This document shows positions 1 to 7,577 of a stretch of DNA of 40,117 nt, one piece after another. The DNA is from Candidatus Thorarchaeota archaeon (GTDB lineage: Archaea > Asgardarchaeota > Thorarchaeia > Thorarchaeales > Thorarchaeaceae). Below the pieces are notes generated by a model. The model was given only the letters and a program-made list of their open reading frames with translations. It made no database searches and was not told where the DNA came from. The stretch is from NCBI GenBank assembly GCA_029858305.1, contig JAOUFI010000015.1, positions 1 to 40,117 of the forward strand. The letters run 5' to 3'. A program made the translations under genes and the position numbers. How positions within the stretch are numbered: position 1 is the first letter of the stretch; each line of letters begins with the position of its first letter.

Positions 1-619
1 GCTGTTGTGTTTTGGCTCTAGCAAACTCATCAATGACGACACGAACAGTATCTGCTGAAGTAATTCCATTATATATCTCAGAAATCACTTTAGCATGCCC
101 CCAAGCTAGTAAATCATTCAGATTCTTGCCTTCGTCATGGAGCTCCTGGAATCGAACATTGAAGGTCTCAGGAGGTATAAGAAGGACTTTCTTGTCCGTG
201 CACTCCAACTCAATCTGATGGGCAATTTTACTCAAACGACTAAGTGGAACATCCTTACTATCCATGACGCCAAGACTTTGAAGCGTTCGGGATTGATTTT
301 CAGTTGTTGCAACGGCAGCGACAACAAGTGGGCCAAGCCATTCACCTTTACCAGCCTCATCGGAACCAATAACGAGTTCCTTTCGTTTTATTCCCTCAAC
401 AAGATTTCTAACTGCAGCTTGTACAATTGCTTCAGCATGGGAACCACTACAGACAATTTTTCCACTTGTGTATCCAACTATAGAATCCCCCTCGAATCTT
501 ATTCTAAAAGCCTCATACTCGCTTCTAACCTTTAAGGGGCTTGCTTGTCGATTTTTAAGAATGAAACTTTCAATTCGGGGTAGATCTTTGGGCGTTACTT
601 TTACGACTGCTTGGCTCAT
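1..619 (-). CDS. rnhC: Ribonuclease HIII, partial (3' end outside window)
   Basis: This enzyme cuts the RNA strand of RNA-DNA hybrids in DNA replication and repair. My translation from the ATG at 619 gives an N-terminal region of about 80 residues resembling the TBP-like substrate-binding domain of RNase HIII (a SGKIVCSG stretch near residue 52). The catalytic core follows, with GSDEAGKGEWLGPLVVAA from about residue 85. It holds the first Asp-Glu pair; DSKD and VIDEFA follow as further acidic sites. Archaeal RNase HII usually reads DEAGRGP, so the DEAGKG form and the N-terminal domain favour HIII. A GAGGT ribosome site lies about 10 bases before the ATG. The frame stays open to base 1, so the C-terminus is missing. 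It probably forms an operon with the phosphoesterase gene upstream on the minus strand. Family call is strong; the HIII versus HII choice is fairly strong. Confidence 0.85.
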   Translation of the reverse strand, partial: MSQAVVKVTPKDLPRIESFILKNRQASPLKVRSEYEAFRIRFEGDSIVGYTSGKIVCSGSHAEAIVQAAVRNLVEGIKRKELVIGSDEAGKGEWLGPLVVAAVATTENQSRTLQSLGVMDSKDVPLSRLSKIAHQIELECTDKKVLLIPPETFNVRFQELHDEGKNLNDLLAWGHAKVISEIYNGITSADTVRVVIDEFARAKTQQ

Positions 620-669
620 TCTAGATGACCTCACTGTCGTACATGGTAATACCTCATTCGCTCTTAAGT

Positions 670-1509
670 CTAGAACCTTCTCGACTTAATTCTAAACTGC
701 TTATCCTTGGATTCAAAGTGAAGAATTGAACAGAATCCATCTTTCACAGCAGGAACGATTGCGCAAGGTACGGACCCTATTGTGAACTTGTAATCTCTAT
801 GATAATGCCCAGAGAGTACGAGAGTGGGTTGGAATTCAAGAATAAATCTGGTGATAGCTTTACTTCCAGTGGATACACCTTCTGGTAAGACCGGGTTCAG
901 TCCAGTTTCGTACGGAGGAACATGAGAGATAAGGACTTTGACCGGTGAGTTGCGTATTGTTTCATAACCGCGGAGTAGAATTTCGAACACTTCATCCTCT
1001 GTATGTTCAATGGGACTTCGATATTTCTCAATCTCATCAAACTTCTCTGGAGACCAATCTTCAACCTCGAAGAAACCATTTCGAATGAACACGCCAAATA
1101 CATTCAGGGTCTCAATGGACTTGGAATCTAGCTCTATTGCAGCGTATCGTTCTGATTGAAAGAATTCCCTGAGATTGAGAACCACACCTACTGTGTCTGT
1201 TGCTCTTCCAACGCCGAAAAAACCAATCTCTCCAATCTGTTTAGAGGCACCGTGCACGTTAATGCCGAGGCGGTCCATAAAATGAACAACTTTGGGTACT
1301 GCACCATTTCCAGGAATAGCTACCATCCATTTAGCTGCATCATATATTTTTTTGAAATTCTTTTGCGATTCTGGGGATACATCGCTATGTTCACTATGTT
1401 GCATCAAATCACCCAGAAATATCACACCATTGACCTCATGTACGATATCGAGAATTGTATCTAGATGCAACCAGTTATCGTGGATGTCAGAGAGTACAAG
1501 AAATTCCAT
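670..1509 (-). CDS. Calcineurin-like metallophosphoesterase
   Basis: A 279-residue protein with the ordered metal-binding motifs of the calcineurin-like phosphoesterase superfamily: SDIH at residues 7-10, GD at 33-34, GNG at 67-69 (in place of GNH), SHVPP in the second half and GHYHRD near the end. The enzyme should hold two divalent metals and hydrolyse a phosphomono- or phosphodiester. The substrate cannot be told from sequence. There is no signal peptide, so it is cytosolic. The ATG at 1509 is clear. It lies 32 bases after the biotin ligase gene and 50 bases before the RNase HIII gene on the same strand, which suggests one transcript. The change from GNHD to GNGA at the third motif is seen in some subfamilies. 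The family is confident; the function is open. Confidence 0.85.
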   Translation of the reverse strand: MEFLVLSDIHDNWLHLDTILDIVHEVNGVIFLGDLMQHSEHSDVSPESQKNFKKIYDAAKWMVAIPGNGAVPKVVHFMDRLGINVHGASKQIGEIGFFGVGRATDTVGVVLNLREFFQSERYAAIELDSKSIETLNVFGVFIRNGFFEVEDWSPEKFDEIEKYRSPIEHTEDEVFEILLRGYETIRNSPVKVLISHVPPYETGLNPVLPEGVSTGSKAITRFILEFQPTLVLSGHYHRDYKFTIGSVPCAIVPAVKDGFCSILHFESKDKQFRIKSRRF

Positions 1510-1541
1510 GATATTTAATCACACTCACAGAAATTTGGATT

Positions 1542-2357
1542 TTAGTCTTGACATAGGTGGGTTAGATCTCCGGTACATAGTGTGATATCACCATCGTCTG
1601 TATGAACTAGGAGAGACCCATCAGGAAGAATCTCTTTTGCGATACCAATATACGTCATAGAGCCGTCATCGACACGGATCTTTGATCCAAGAGTAGCATT
1701 CTTTTGCCTCCATTCATCAAGCACCATATCGAAGGAGCTACTTGAGCGAGTTGCTTGAAGCCGGAAATCAATCAAGGTGAGTAGGTCACATAATAATTTC
1801 TCTCGCGAGGTGGTACGTCCAAGATGTTCAAGTATTGAAGTAGTTGAATATCTGATGTCCTCAGGAAGAAGATTAAGCGGAGTGTTTTGATTGATACCAA
1901 TCCCAAGGACAATAAGATGTTCATCCGGACCAATTGAAATAAGCTCACTAAGAATGCCAGCAACCTTTCGCTCCGCTATCAATACATCATTTGGCCATTT
2001 CAGTTCTACCTCATCGACTCCCATATTTTGAAGCGCTTTTGCAATTGCACAAGCACAGAGAATGCTATGGAGCGGTATGGAATCAAAGTGCAAGATAGGT
2101 CTGAGAGTAAGGGATAGATAGAGACCTCCCTCTGGTGAATGCCATGTTCTATTATATCGCCCCCTGCCATGAGTTTGTGTGTCTGCAAGTATAAGTAGTT
2201 CAGCACGTCTACCTGAAGCAATGAGTCTTTTTGCCTCATCATTTGTGGAGTCGACTGTTGGTAGGCATACTATTTGAGGATTTAAAGTGAGTTTCTCTAC
2301 ACACCGATGTATTAACTCAGGATTTACCAAGGAAACCACAATCTCCAGTAATTGCAC
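1542..2357 (-). CDS. birA: Biotin--protein ligase (no DNA-binding domain)
   Basis: It joins biotin, via biotinyl-AMP, to the lysine of biotin carboxyl carrier domains such as that of propionyl-CoA or acetyl-CoA carboxylase. The 271-residue protein has DSTN at 36-39, the biotinyl-AMP loop GRGRYNR at 64-70, KWPNDV at 120-125, the catalytic-type lysine in KVAGIL at 131-136, and a C-terminal domain with LGSKIRV. It lacks the N-terminal helix-turn-helix of E. coli BirA, so it should not be a repressor. The listed start is GTG at 2357; another GTG at 2339 has a GGAG site about five bases before it and is a fair alternative. A link to the methylmalonyl-CoA pathway further along is plausible, since propionyl-CoA carboxylase needs biotin, but no carboxylase gene is in the window. 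Confidence 0.92.
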   Translation of the reverse strand: MQLLEIVVSLVNPELIHRCVEKLTLNPQIVCLPTVDSTNDEAKRLIASGRRAELLILADTQTHGRGRYNRTWHSPEGGLYLSLTLRPILHFDSIPLHSILCACAIAKALQNMGVDEVELKWPNDVLIAERKVAGILSELISIGPDEHLIVLGIGINQNTPLNLLPEDIRYSTTSILEHLGRTTSREKLLCDLLTLIDFRLQATRSSSSFDMVLDEWRQKNATLGSKIRVDDGSMTYIGIAKEILPDGSLLVHTDDGDITLCTGDLTHLCQD

Positions 2358-2390
2358 TCCATTTATCTATAATCAATCTACAAAGATAAC

Positions 2391-2397
2391 TTATATT
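2391..2397 (+). promoter_or_regulatory. TATA box candidate for the Ntn-hydrolase-like gene
   Basis: TTATATT ends 35 bases before the ATG at 2433. That is a usual distance for an archaeal promoter with a short leader. A GAGGT ribosome site follows at 2425-2429. Position and composition are the only evidence. Confidence 0.4.
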
Positions 2398-2432
2398 GTA
2401 CGCATATTAGCGGTGCACTGGTGTGAGGTTCC

Positions 2433-3254
2433 ATGCCAAGTCTTGCAGGTGCGGTAATCCTTCCAGAACTGAATAAGACGCTGTTATTCAAGAACCGAGA
2501 CATGATCTCACAGAATCATCGTGACGAGATATTCTATGATGTTGATTGTTTTGGGATTCGGGGCATAAATAATGCCACTGGGAAAGTAGAAGGAATCACA
2601 ATTGGCATCAATAGGCATGGTCTTGCAATAGCGAATACTCACGTGAAGAGCACTCCAGATCCATCATTCCACAAGTTGACAGAACAACTGCTGATGTTCG
2701 CAAAAGACGCTGAGGATTGTGTTGGAATGACGGTAGACCAACTAAAGACTGCAAAGGGCTACCAGTGGGGAAATCTGGTCCTTGCGGACTTAGATAGTAT
2801 GCTTGTCATTGAATTGGCAGGCAGTGATCATTCACTCGAATGGTCAGAGCGACGCGTTCTGCGAACTAGTCATCATATAATGTTAGATACTGAAGATGTA
2901 CTTCGAAATGAGGGGATAGACTATGAGAGTTCGGTCAAACGAGTCGAGAGAGGTTACGAACTTATTCGCCATATATCAAAGGTGCAAGATGTTTTCTTAC
3001 TGCTGAAGGACCATGGTGACAGTGAAGGAAGATCAAGTCTCTGTAGACACCCAGAAGGCGATGATAGTGTTGCTACTATCATGAGCTATGTCATCGAGAT
3101 TGACCAGAATCATGGAGCAGGTCGCCCGAAGGTGATTTTTCATTTTGCCAAAGGAAATCCATGTAGAGCAGTTTATGCTACGATGCCCATCGTCTTTCCA
3201 GCTGATGAAGATACAATGAAGAGGGCTACAGACATCTATCATAGTAAACTTTGA
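2433..3254 (+). CDS. Ntn-hydrolase-like protein of the C45/NRDE kind
   Basis: This 273-residue protein has the landmark order of the C45 acyltransferase/NRDE (TANGO2-like) part of the Ntn-hydrolase fold: KNRDM at 20-24, GINRHGLAIANTHV about 57-70, LVLADLDSMLVIEL about 111-124, RTSHH about 139-143, and a C-terminal SLCRHPEGD plus GNPCRAVYA. Relatives hydrolyse or transfer acyl groups on small molecules using an N-terminal Cys, but here the N-terminus reads MPSLAGAV with no Cys. Ser3 would be the nearest candidate nucleophile, or the protein may be inactive. An in-frame stop at 2424-2426 rules out a longer N-terminus. The GAGGT ribosome site supports the ATG. It stands alone on the plus strand, convergent with the next gene. 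Family assignment is by pattern only. Confidence 0.6.
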   Translation: MPSLAGAVILPELNKTLLFKNRDMISQNHRDEIFYDVDCFGIRGINNATGKVEGITIGINRHGLAIANTHVKSTPDPSFHKLTEQLLMFAKDAEDCVGMTVDQLKTAKGYQWGNLVLADLDSMLVIELAGSDHSLEWSERRVLRTSHHIMLDTEDVLRNEGIDYESSVKRVERGYELIRHISKVQDVFLLLKDHGDSEGRSSLCRHPEGDDSVATIMSYVIEIDQNHGAGRPKVIFHFAKGNPCRAVYATMPIVFPADEDTMKRATDIYHSKL

Positions 3255-3274
3255 TTCTGATCCGTCTGAAACTA

Positions 3275-3709
3275 TTATGGAAACCAGCCAAGTAGGAACC
3301 AATAGAATCCAAGGAAAAACGCAATAATCCAAGTACCGATTGTGAGAAACATGAACGGTCTGGTCTTTTTAAGAAGCTTCAATGGCATACCACCCTTCAC
3401 GAGGAACATTACAACAAGAATAGCGCCCAAGCCAATTGCCAGAAGGCCAACAGTATCATGAACTATTTGATACCAGTAGAGAAGTGGATTTGAGAGTGCG
3501 AGTGTTAGTCTGGCAATGGCTATGGGGATCATCCACAATCCCACAGTGAGAATATGGAGAAAGACAACAAACCACACTGCTTTGTGATGGAGCTTAAAAT
3601 CCATCCTTCGAGCGCCATATATCCAGCCAAGGATTAGCACAAGGAGTATAATGATCTCGATACCCAAGACAAGAAAGGGTATTGGAATTCCTAAAATTGA
3701 TTGCATCAT
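3275..3709 (-). CDS. Small four-helix membrane protein, DUF420-like
   Basis: A 144-residue hydrophobic protein with about four membrane helices: about 8-33, 45-67, 80-104 and 120-141. Two histidine spots lie at membrane edges, HHKAVW near 41 and VHD near 84. The length, the helix count and the histidines recall DUF420 (YozB-like) proteins and cytochrome b561-like bundles, where histidines may bind haem. That comparison is tentative. The gene follows the unknown gene ending at 3722 by 12 bases, so the two are probably cotranscribed. It converges with the plus-strand Ntn-hydrolase-like gene across only 20 bases. No function is claimed. Confidence 0.7.
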   Translation of the reverse strand: MMQSILGIPIPFLVLGIEIIILLVLILGWIYGARRMDFKLHHKAVWFVVFLHILTVGLWMIPIAIARLTLALSNPLLYWYQIVHDTVGLLAIGLGAILVVMFLVKGGMPLKLLKKTRPFMFLTIGTWIIAFFLGFYWFLLGWFP

Positions 3710-3721
3710 AAAGACCTCACT

Positions 3722-4468
3722 CTATTTTGTTTCTATATGACTAACACTACCACGAGTAGTAAAAATACTAGACTTTAGCACCGTACCTCTGCCTTCGTGA
3801 GCCGCAACAATGGCAGAGCCGATCATTCCCCAAGGGCAAAATCGTACATTTAAATTCTGATAAGCTTCCGAGTCATGAATTCTCGCAAACGCACAACCAT
3901 TCGCAGCGACAGTCACCTCCGAGCCTTCAGCCTTTACACGAGCATAGCTCACGAACTCGTGATCACGGATGTACTTCGCATACTCCTGTAGCTTATCTAA
4001 GAGGGACACACTAGGATTGAGAAGTGCTTCTGGAAGATAGGATGCTAGAATATCTGCCATGCGTACAAAGACATAATCTTTGATTGCAGCTTCACCAAGG
4101 ATGTTTATGAAGACGCTCTCATAGCCAAAGATTGCAGCACGAAGCTGCCAAATCTCGTTCATCGTAAGCTCGCGAACCGTCCCTTTCTCTTGGGCGTCAT
4201 CAACTTTCTTGTGGAAATATGTTAGAAAAGTCCTAAGTTCGTCAACCAAGGTTGAGGAATCAGCTCTCTGAGAAAAGATCTCGGGGAGAAACTCTTTCAC
4301 GAAATAAACCATACGTGGTAGGACGTGTTCCTCCAAAACATTTGGACCGATAAGTTCTGTCCCAACCGCATCATAGGCATCAAGAATTCCTCTATAGAGG
4401 AAGACCGCCTCAAGCTTTTGTTCATCAGTTTTCTGAGGGAGATTCGATTCCATGTCACGAACTTCCAT
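3722..4468 (-). CDS. Unknown 248-residue protein with C-terminal Cys motif
   Basis: I do not recognise this protein. Residues about 15-185 are charged and mostly helical. The last 60 residues look like a small alpha/beta domain with ANGCAFARIHD and VRFCPWGMIGSAIVAAHEG. The CPWG turn followed by a hydrophobic helix recalls the end of small-molecule-binding domains such as 4-vinyl reductase (V4R), but this is only a resemblance. The two cysteines could bind a metal or be redox active. There is no signal peptide or membrane segment. The ATG at 4468 is followed closely by another Met. The gene lies 51 bases downstream of the longin/roadblock-like gene and 12 bases upstream of the membrane protein gene, so these three probably form one operon. 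Confidence 0.65.
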   Translation of the reverse strand: MEVRDMESNLPQKTDEQKLEAVFLYRGILDAYDAVGTELIGPNVLEEHVLPRMVYFVKEFLPEIFSQRADSSTLVDELRTFLTYFHKKVDDAQEKGTVRELTMNEIWQLRAAIFGYESVFINILGEAAIKDYVFVRMADILASYLPEALLNPSVSLLDKLQEYAKYIRDHEFVSYARVKAEGSEVTVAANGCAFARIHDSEAYQNLNVRFCPWGMIGSAIVAAHEGRGTVLKSSIFTTRGSVSHIETK

Positions 4469-4519
4469 AATCTAGCGTCATAACCATATTCTCATTCGTC
4501 TAAAATCGTTTTCTGAATA

Positions 4520-5539
4520 CTAGAGCTGATACATTTCGAATTCGATACCAGATGATGTTTTGCGTAGGAATAGAGTCTGTGCATTATCACCTTTTGTTCT
4601 TGCGAAAAACCGAGTGTAGGGGCGTCTTGTAATCAATTTGAACATGGATTCTACATTCTTGGCGAGCGTTGAAATGAAGATGTGAGATTTCATAGGAAAT
4701 TGCCTGCCAGACGAAATCAAAATACGTCCATTCTCTCCAAGCATCAATCTGCCAATAGGATTCTGTTTGGCAGATAATTCGAATTCAACTTTTAGAGTAT
4801 CCGCGTAACAGATGTTTGTTGCTGCATTGTAAACATTCTCAACAGGAATCCGCATGGATCCACTTGCCACACTGAGAAGTCTTCCCCCGTTGCAGGCAAC
4901 TACTGCGTAATCCTCTGATTCGATAACAAGATAGGAATATGGTGCATCGATACCAAGAGTCTCGAGTGTTCGCTGTAAGGAAGAGTGCACAAGAAGGAAT
5001 TCACGAACCTGATCTTCTTTGAAGAGAGGCTTGGGCCTAGAGAAACTCGCAATCAAAGAGTTACTACCAGAATCTATCAAGAAAGCGAGGGGTATGTCTG
5101 TTCGTTCTTCAAGAGACTCTAAAACCACAGAAGACAACTTTTCATTACTAAAGAATTGGACATTAATTCTGCTTAGCTTCTCACGGATTTTATTCTTTAC
5201 TTCAGGGGACCATTGTAATCCCTCAATCTCAGGTAGGGGTATTTCACGGAAGATTTCCATGATTTTTTGGATAGCTTCCCGAGCAAACTTCTCGGGAGCC
5301 TTCCTGTCGAATACTCCTATTAGAACTTCTTCAGACTGCGGAAATCGTGAGTACAAGAAATACTCACTTTCTGTAGAGAATGAGTCTAGTACATCAGACC
5401 GGGCATGTGTACTGAAATCTTGAATTGCTGAGAGAAAGCCTGACGATAAAACTGCTTTATCATCTTCACTAGAAGATTGCTCACTACTATAATGAAATTG
5501 CAAAACACTTCGGTTGATGAGGAATATTTCTTTCAGCAT
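4520..5539 (-). CDS. Longin plus roadblock-like domain protein (candidate)
   Basis: A soluble 339-residue protein with no close family that I recognise. Residues 1-100 follow the beta-beta-helix-beta plan of a longin-like domain: a short strand (LKEIFLINRS), a polar loop, a long helix (FLSAIQDFSTHA), two strands (YFLYSR and VLIGVF) and a C-terminal helix. Residues about 150-240 resemble a roadblock/LC7 module: PLAFLIDSGSNSLIAS, then a long helix, then YSYLVIES and YAVVACNGG. The C-terminus is a further beta-rich stretch. The protein coded at 37676-38422 has the same plan. Such domains partner with small GTPases in Asgard archaea and eukaryotes. It is first in a three-gene minus-strand unit. 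The assignment rests on predicted structure pattern, not on a conserved motif. Confidence 0.55.
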   Translation of the reverse strand: MLKEIFLINRSVLQFHYSSEQSSSEDDKAVLSSGFLSAIQDFSTHARSDVLDSFSTESEYFLYSRFPQSEEVLIGVFDRKAPEKFAREAIQKIMEIFREIPLPEIEGLQWSPEVKNKIREKLSRINVQFFSNEKLSSVVLESLEERTDIPLAFLIDSGSNSLIASFSRPKPLFKEDQVREFLLVHSSLQRTLETLGIDAPYSYLVIESEDYAVVACNGGRLLSVASGSMRIPVENVYNAATNICYADTLKVEFELSAKQNPIGRLMLGENGRILISSGRQFPMKSHIFISTLAKNVESMFKLITRRPYTRFFARTKGDNAQTLFLRKTSSGIEFEMYQL

Positions 5540-5594
5540 TGATTTTTGTTCTGCATGTCATCCATAAGAAACAAACGGTCGCAGAGTACCGCAT

Positions 5595-5640
5595 CAATAA
5601 AGAAGAAAGACTATTAGCATCAAATGCAATAAAGAAGAAA
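5595..5640. repeat. 14-base direct repeat, 32-base period
   Basis: CAATAAAGAAGAAA occurs at 5595-5608 and again at 5627-5640, exactly 32 bases or about three helical turns apart. It lies between the divergent longin-like gene and the secreted-protein gene. It could be a pair of regulator sites or a small duplication. Confidence 0.5.
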
Positions 5641-5655
5641 AGCTCGGTGATAGAT

Positions 5656-6150
5656 ATGAACAAATCAAAATCGTATGCCCTACTTGGATTGATTTTACTA
5701 ATAGCTGTAGCATACCAGCCAGCAAATGTTGCAGCTCATCCGCCAGGTCCTATAACACTTGCTTATGATATTGATACAGAAATATTGACGGTCACCGTGA
5801 CTCACGTCACGGCTGATGTCAACACACATTATGTCTATGAAATCGTTATCGAGAAGAACTCTGTCGTATTTACAACTGAGAGCTATACATCTCAAAGTAG
5901 CGCATCGGGCATGTCAGATACATTCAGTGTTCCTGCTTCGAATGGAGATATCTTAAGAGCAACCGCAAAATGCAGTGTTTCAGGCCAAACCTCACAACAA
6001 ATGACAGTATCGGATATTACGGCCACTACTACAACCACTACTACAACCACAACCACCGATTCTTGGTTACCAACAACTTTGATGATATTGGTTGCTATCT
6101 TTGCTCTTGCAGTTGTCATGGTAATTGTGTGGGTACTTAGGAGAAGATAA
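5656..6150 (+). CDS. Secreted membrane-anchored protein, superoxide-reductase-like domain
   Basis: From the ATG at 5656 the protein has 164 residues: a signal peptide (about 1-27, ending NVAA), a beta domain (about 28-125), a run of about 12 Thr, and a C-terminal membrane helix followed by RRR. The start is chosen because GGTGAT lies four bases before it and it begins the signal peptide; a longer in-frame extension to 5539 exists but lacks these. The beta domain reads HPPGPITLAYD, then VTHVTADVNTHYVYEI, then ATAKCSVSGQ. This spacing recalls the iron site of superoxide reductase/desulfoferrodoxin (HYIEWI and YCNLHG), with His and Cys kept but the last His lost. It may bind iron or copper on the cell surface. 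The Thr run is a likely glycosylated stalk. Function is inferred. Confidence 0.75.
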   Translation: MNKSKSYALLGLILLIAVAYQPANVAAHPPGPITLAYDIDTEILTVTVTHVTADVNTHYVYEIVIEKNSVVFTTESYTSQSSASGMSDTFSVPASNGDILRATAKCSVSGQTSQQMTVSDITATTTTTTTTTTTDSWLPTTLMILVAIFALAVVMVIVWVLRRR

Positions 6151-6169
6151 TCAATCTTCAAAGACAATT

Positions 6170-7462
6170 TCACGTTATATCTGGTGCATGGTCAGGTTTC
6201 TTCTTTTTGACCAATTCGATACTCTTACGTAGTTCAAGTTCTCTTTCTTTGGTTCTGAAAAACAGATAGAACATGATGATTGCTAAAACATACAATCCTG
6301 CTACGACAAAATAGGGAGTCTGATACATTCCCATTGCAAGGAACCAGCCACCGATATTTGCAGCAATGCCACGAACCAATGAGTCTCCAGTGCGTACAAC
6401 ACCAACAGCAGTCGCACGTTCCTCCTTGGTGAGACCTTCCATGAATAGTGCATTTGAAACCGGTCCAGCCATATTCATGAGGACGCTTCGGGCGACATAT
6501 CCTGTTACTGCAATTGGAAGACTCTCTGCAAGCCCGATCATCAATAGGAATGGGATAGAGAGAGCTTCTGTAAATACCACAGTTTTGACTTTACCAATCC
6601 TATCCGAAAGAGCAGGAGCAATGAAATTTCCAGTAGATAGGACAATCGTGTTGATTCCAAAGATGATTCCTATCATTTCAGAGCTAGCTGAGAACTGATA
6701 CTTGAAGAAGAGATTAAAAAACATCACAATTACACCAGCACCCATGCCTACCGTGGTGACAGTCGTCGCGTATTTTCCAATAAAGCTCCAATTTGTGACA
6801 TTCTTGAGTCCAAGTTGATGTATAGAGTAAGTTGGTGTATCATTCGACATGAGAAGTATTAGAATCATAGAAATCGCGGAGGGGATGAGTGTCACCAGTA
6901 GGGTCAAACGATAGGTTGGTACACTCTCTGCAAGCAAGCCAAATAGAGATGAGAACACACCGGGCAAGAATCCACCGAAAAGATTTCCTGCAAATAAAGC
7001 AAGTAAAGCAACACCTTGACTGAATCCGAATAAATGAGCACGCTCATCATCTGTGGATAAATCGGTTATGTAAGGAGACCAAGCAACCTGTGAGAATGCT
7101 CCTGAGATGCCAATTAAGACAGCAGAAGAAATCAATGCAAGACTGTCAAGTGTAAGATACTGTATTGCAACACAGAGGAAAGAAATAGCATTGGCAACTA
7201 AGATGATTCTTTTCCTACTCTGCCTGTCCGTTACAAGACCTGCAATGAAAGAAATACCAGCAGTCGCAAACATCGATATTGATAGGAAGAAACCAATGAA
7301 ATCAGCTGAATGGATGCCATCGCCTTCCAGATACAGATTGAAGATTACACTATTGATACCATTAGCAAAAGCACTAGTTGACATAATGAGAATGTAAAGC
7401 CGGGCATCACGTTTGAACAAACGTAACTTATCCACATATCCTAGCTTTAGGGTCTCACTCAA
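6170..7462 (-). CDS. Major facilitator superfamily transporter
   Basis: A 430-residue protein with about 12 membrane helices and the MFS motif A in the loop between helices 2 and 3 (GLVTDRQSRKR, near residue 75-85). It should move a small solute or drug across the cytoplasmic membrane; the substrate is unknown. Start is TTG at 7462, with GGAG about nine bases upstream. A Lys-rich cytoplasmic tail ends the protein. It is transcribed divergently from threonine aldolase, and a 10-base-arm palindrome lies 18 bases before its start. Control by a regulator at that site, or a leader hairpin, is likely. It converges with the plus-strand secreted-protein gene across 19 bases. Confidence 0.85.
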   Translation of the reverse strand: MSETLKLGYVDKLRLFKRDARLYILIMSTSAFANGINSVIFNLYLEGDGIHSADFIGFFLSISMFATAGISFIAGLVTDRQSRKRIILVANAISFLCVAIQYLTLDSLALISSAVLIGISGAFSQVAWSPYITDLSTDDERAHLFGFSQGVALLALFAGNLFGGFLPGVFSSLFGLLAESVPTYRLTLLVTLIPSAISMILILLMSNDTPTYSIHQLGLKNVTNWSFIGKYATTVTTVGMGAGVIVMFFNLFFKYQFSASSEMIGIIFGINTIVLSTGNFIAPALSDRIGKVKTVVFTEALSIPFLLMIGLAESLPIAVTGYVARSVLMNMAGPVSNALFMEGLTKEERATAVGVVRTGDSLVRGIAANIGGWFLAMGMYQTPYFVVAGLYVLAIIMFYLFFRTKERELELRKSIELVKKKKPDHAPDIT

Positions 7463-7479
7463 ATGTTATTTCTCCAAAA

Positions 7480-7504
7480 AATCGATTCGAAACACGAATC
7501 GATT
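7480..7504. promoter_or_regulatory. 25-base palindrome (operator or leader hairpin)
   Basis: AATCGATTCG at 7480-7489 and its exact reverse complement CGAATCGATT at 7495-7504 flank a five-base loop. Read on the minus strand, the element is followed by a T run and then the ribosome site of the transporter gene. A weak TATA-like GCATAAAGG on the minus strand lies at 7515-7523, so the palindrome would cover the transcription start. It could be a dimer-binding operator or a hairpin in the leader RNA. Confidence 0.6.
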
Positions 7505-7577
7505 ATGTGTTACCTTTATGCATTTCTGAATGAACAAAAGGCTAAGGCTTAATTGAGGGGGTTGAAATTCTAGAAGT

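Noticed and set aside
6018..6060. ACC/ACT-rich tract resembling a microsatellite
   Set aside because: It codes for the Thr stalk of the secreted protein in frame; mixed codons argue for a protein-level repeat, not an expanding DNA repeat.
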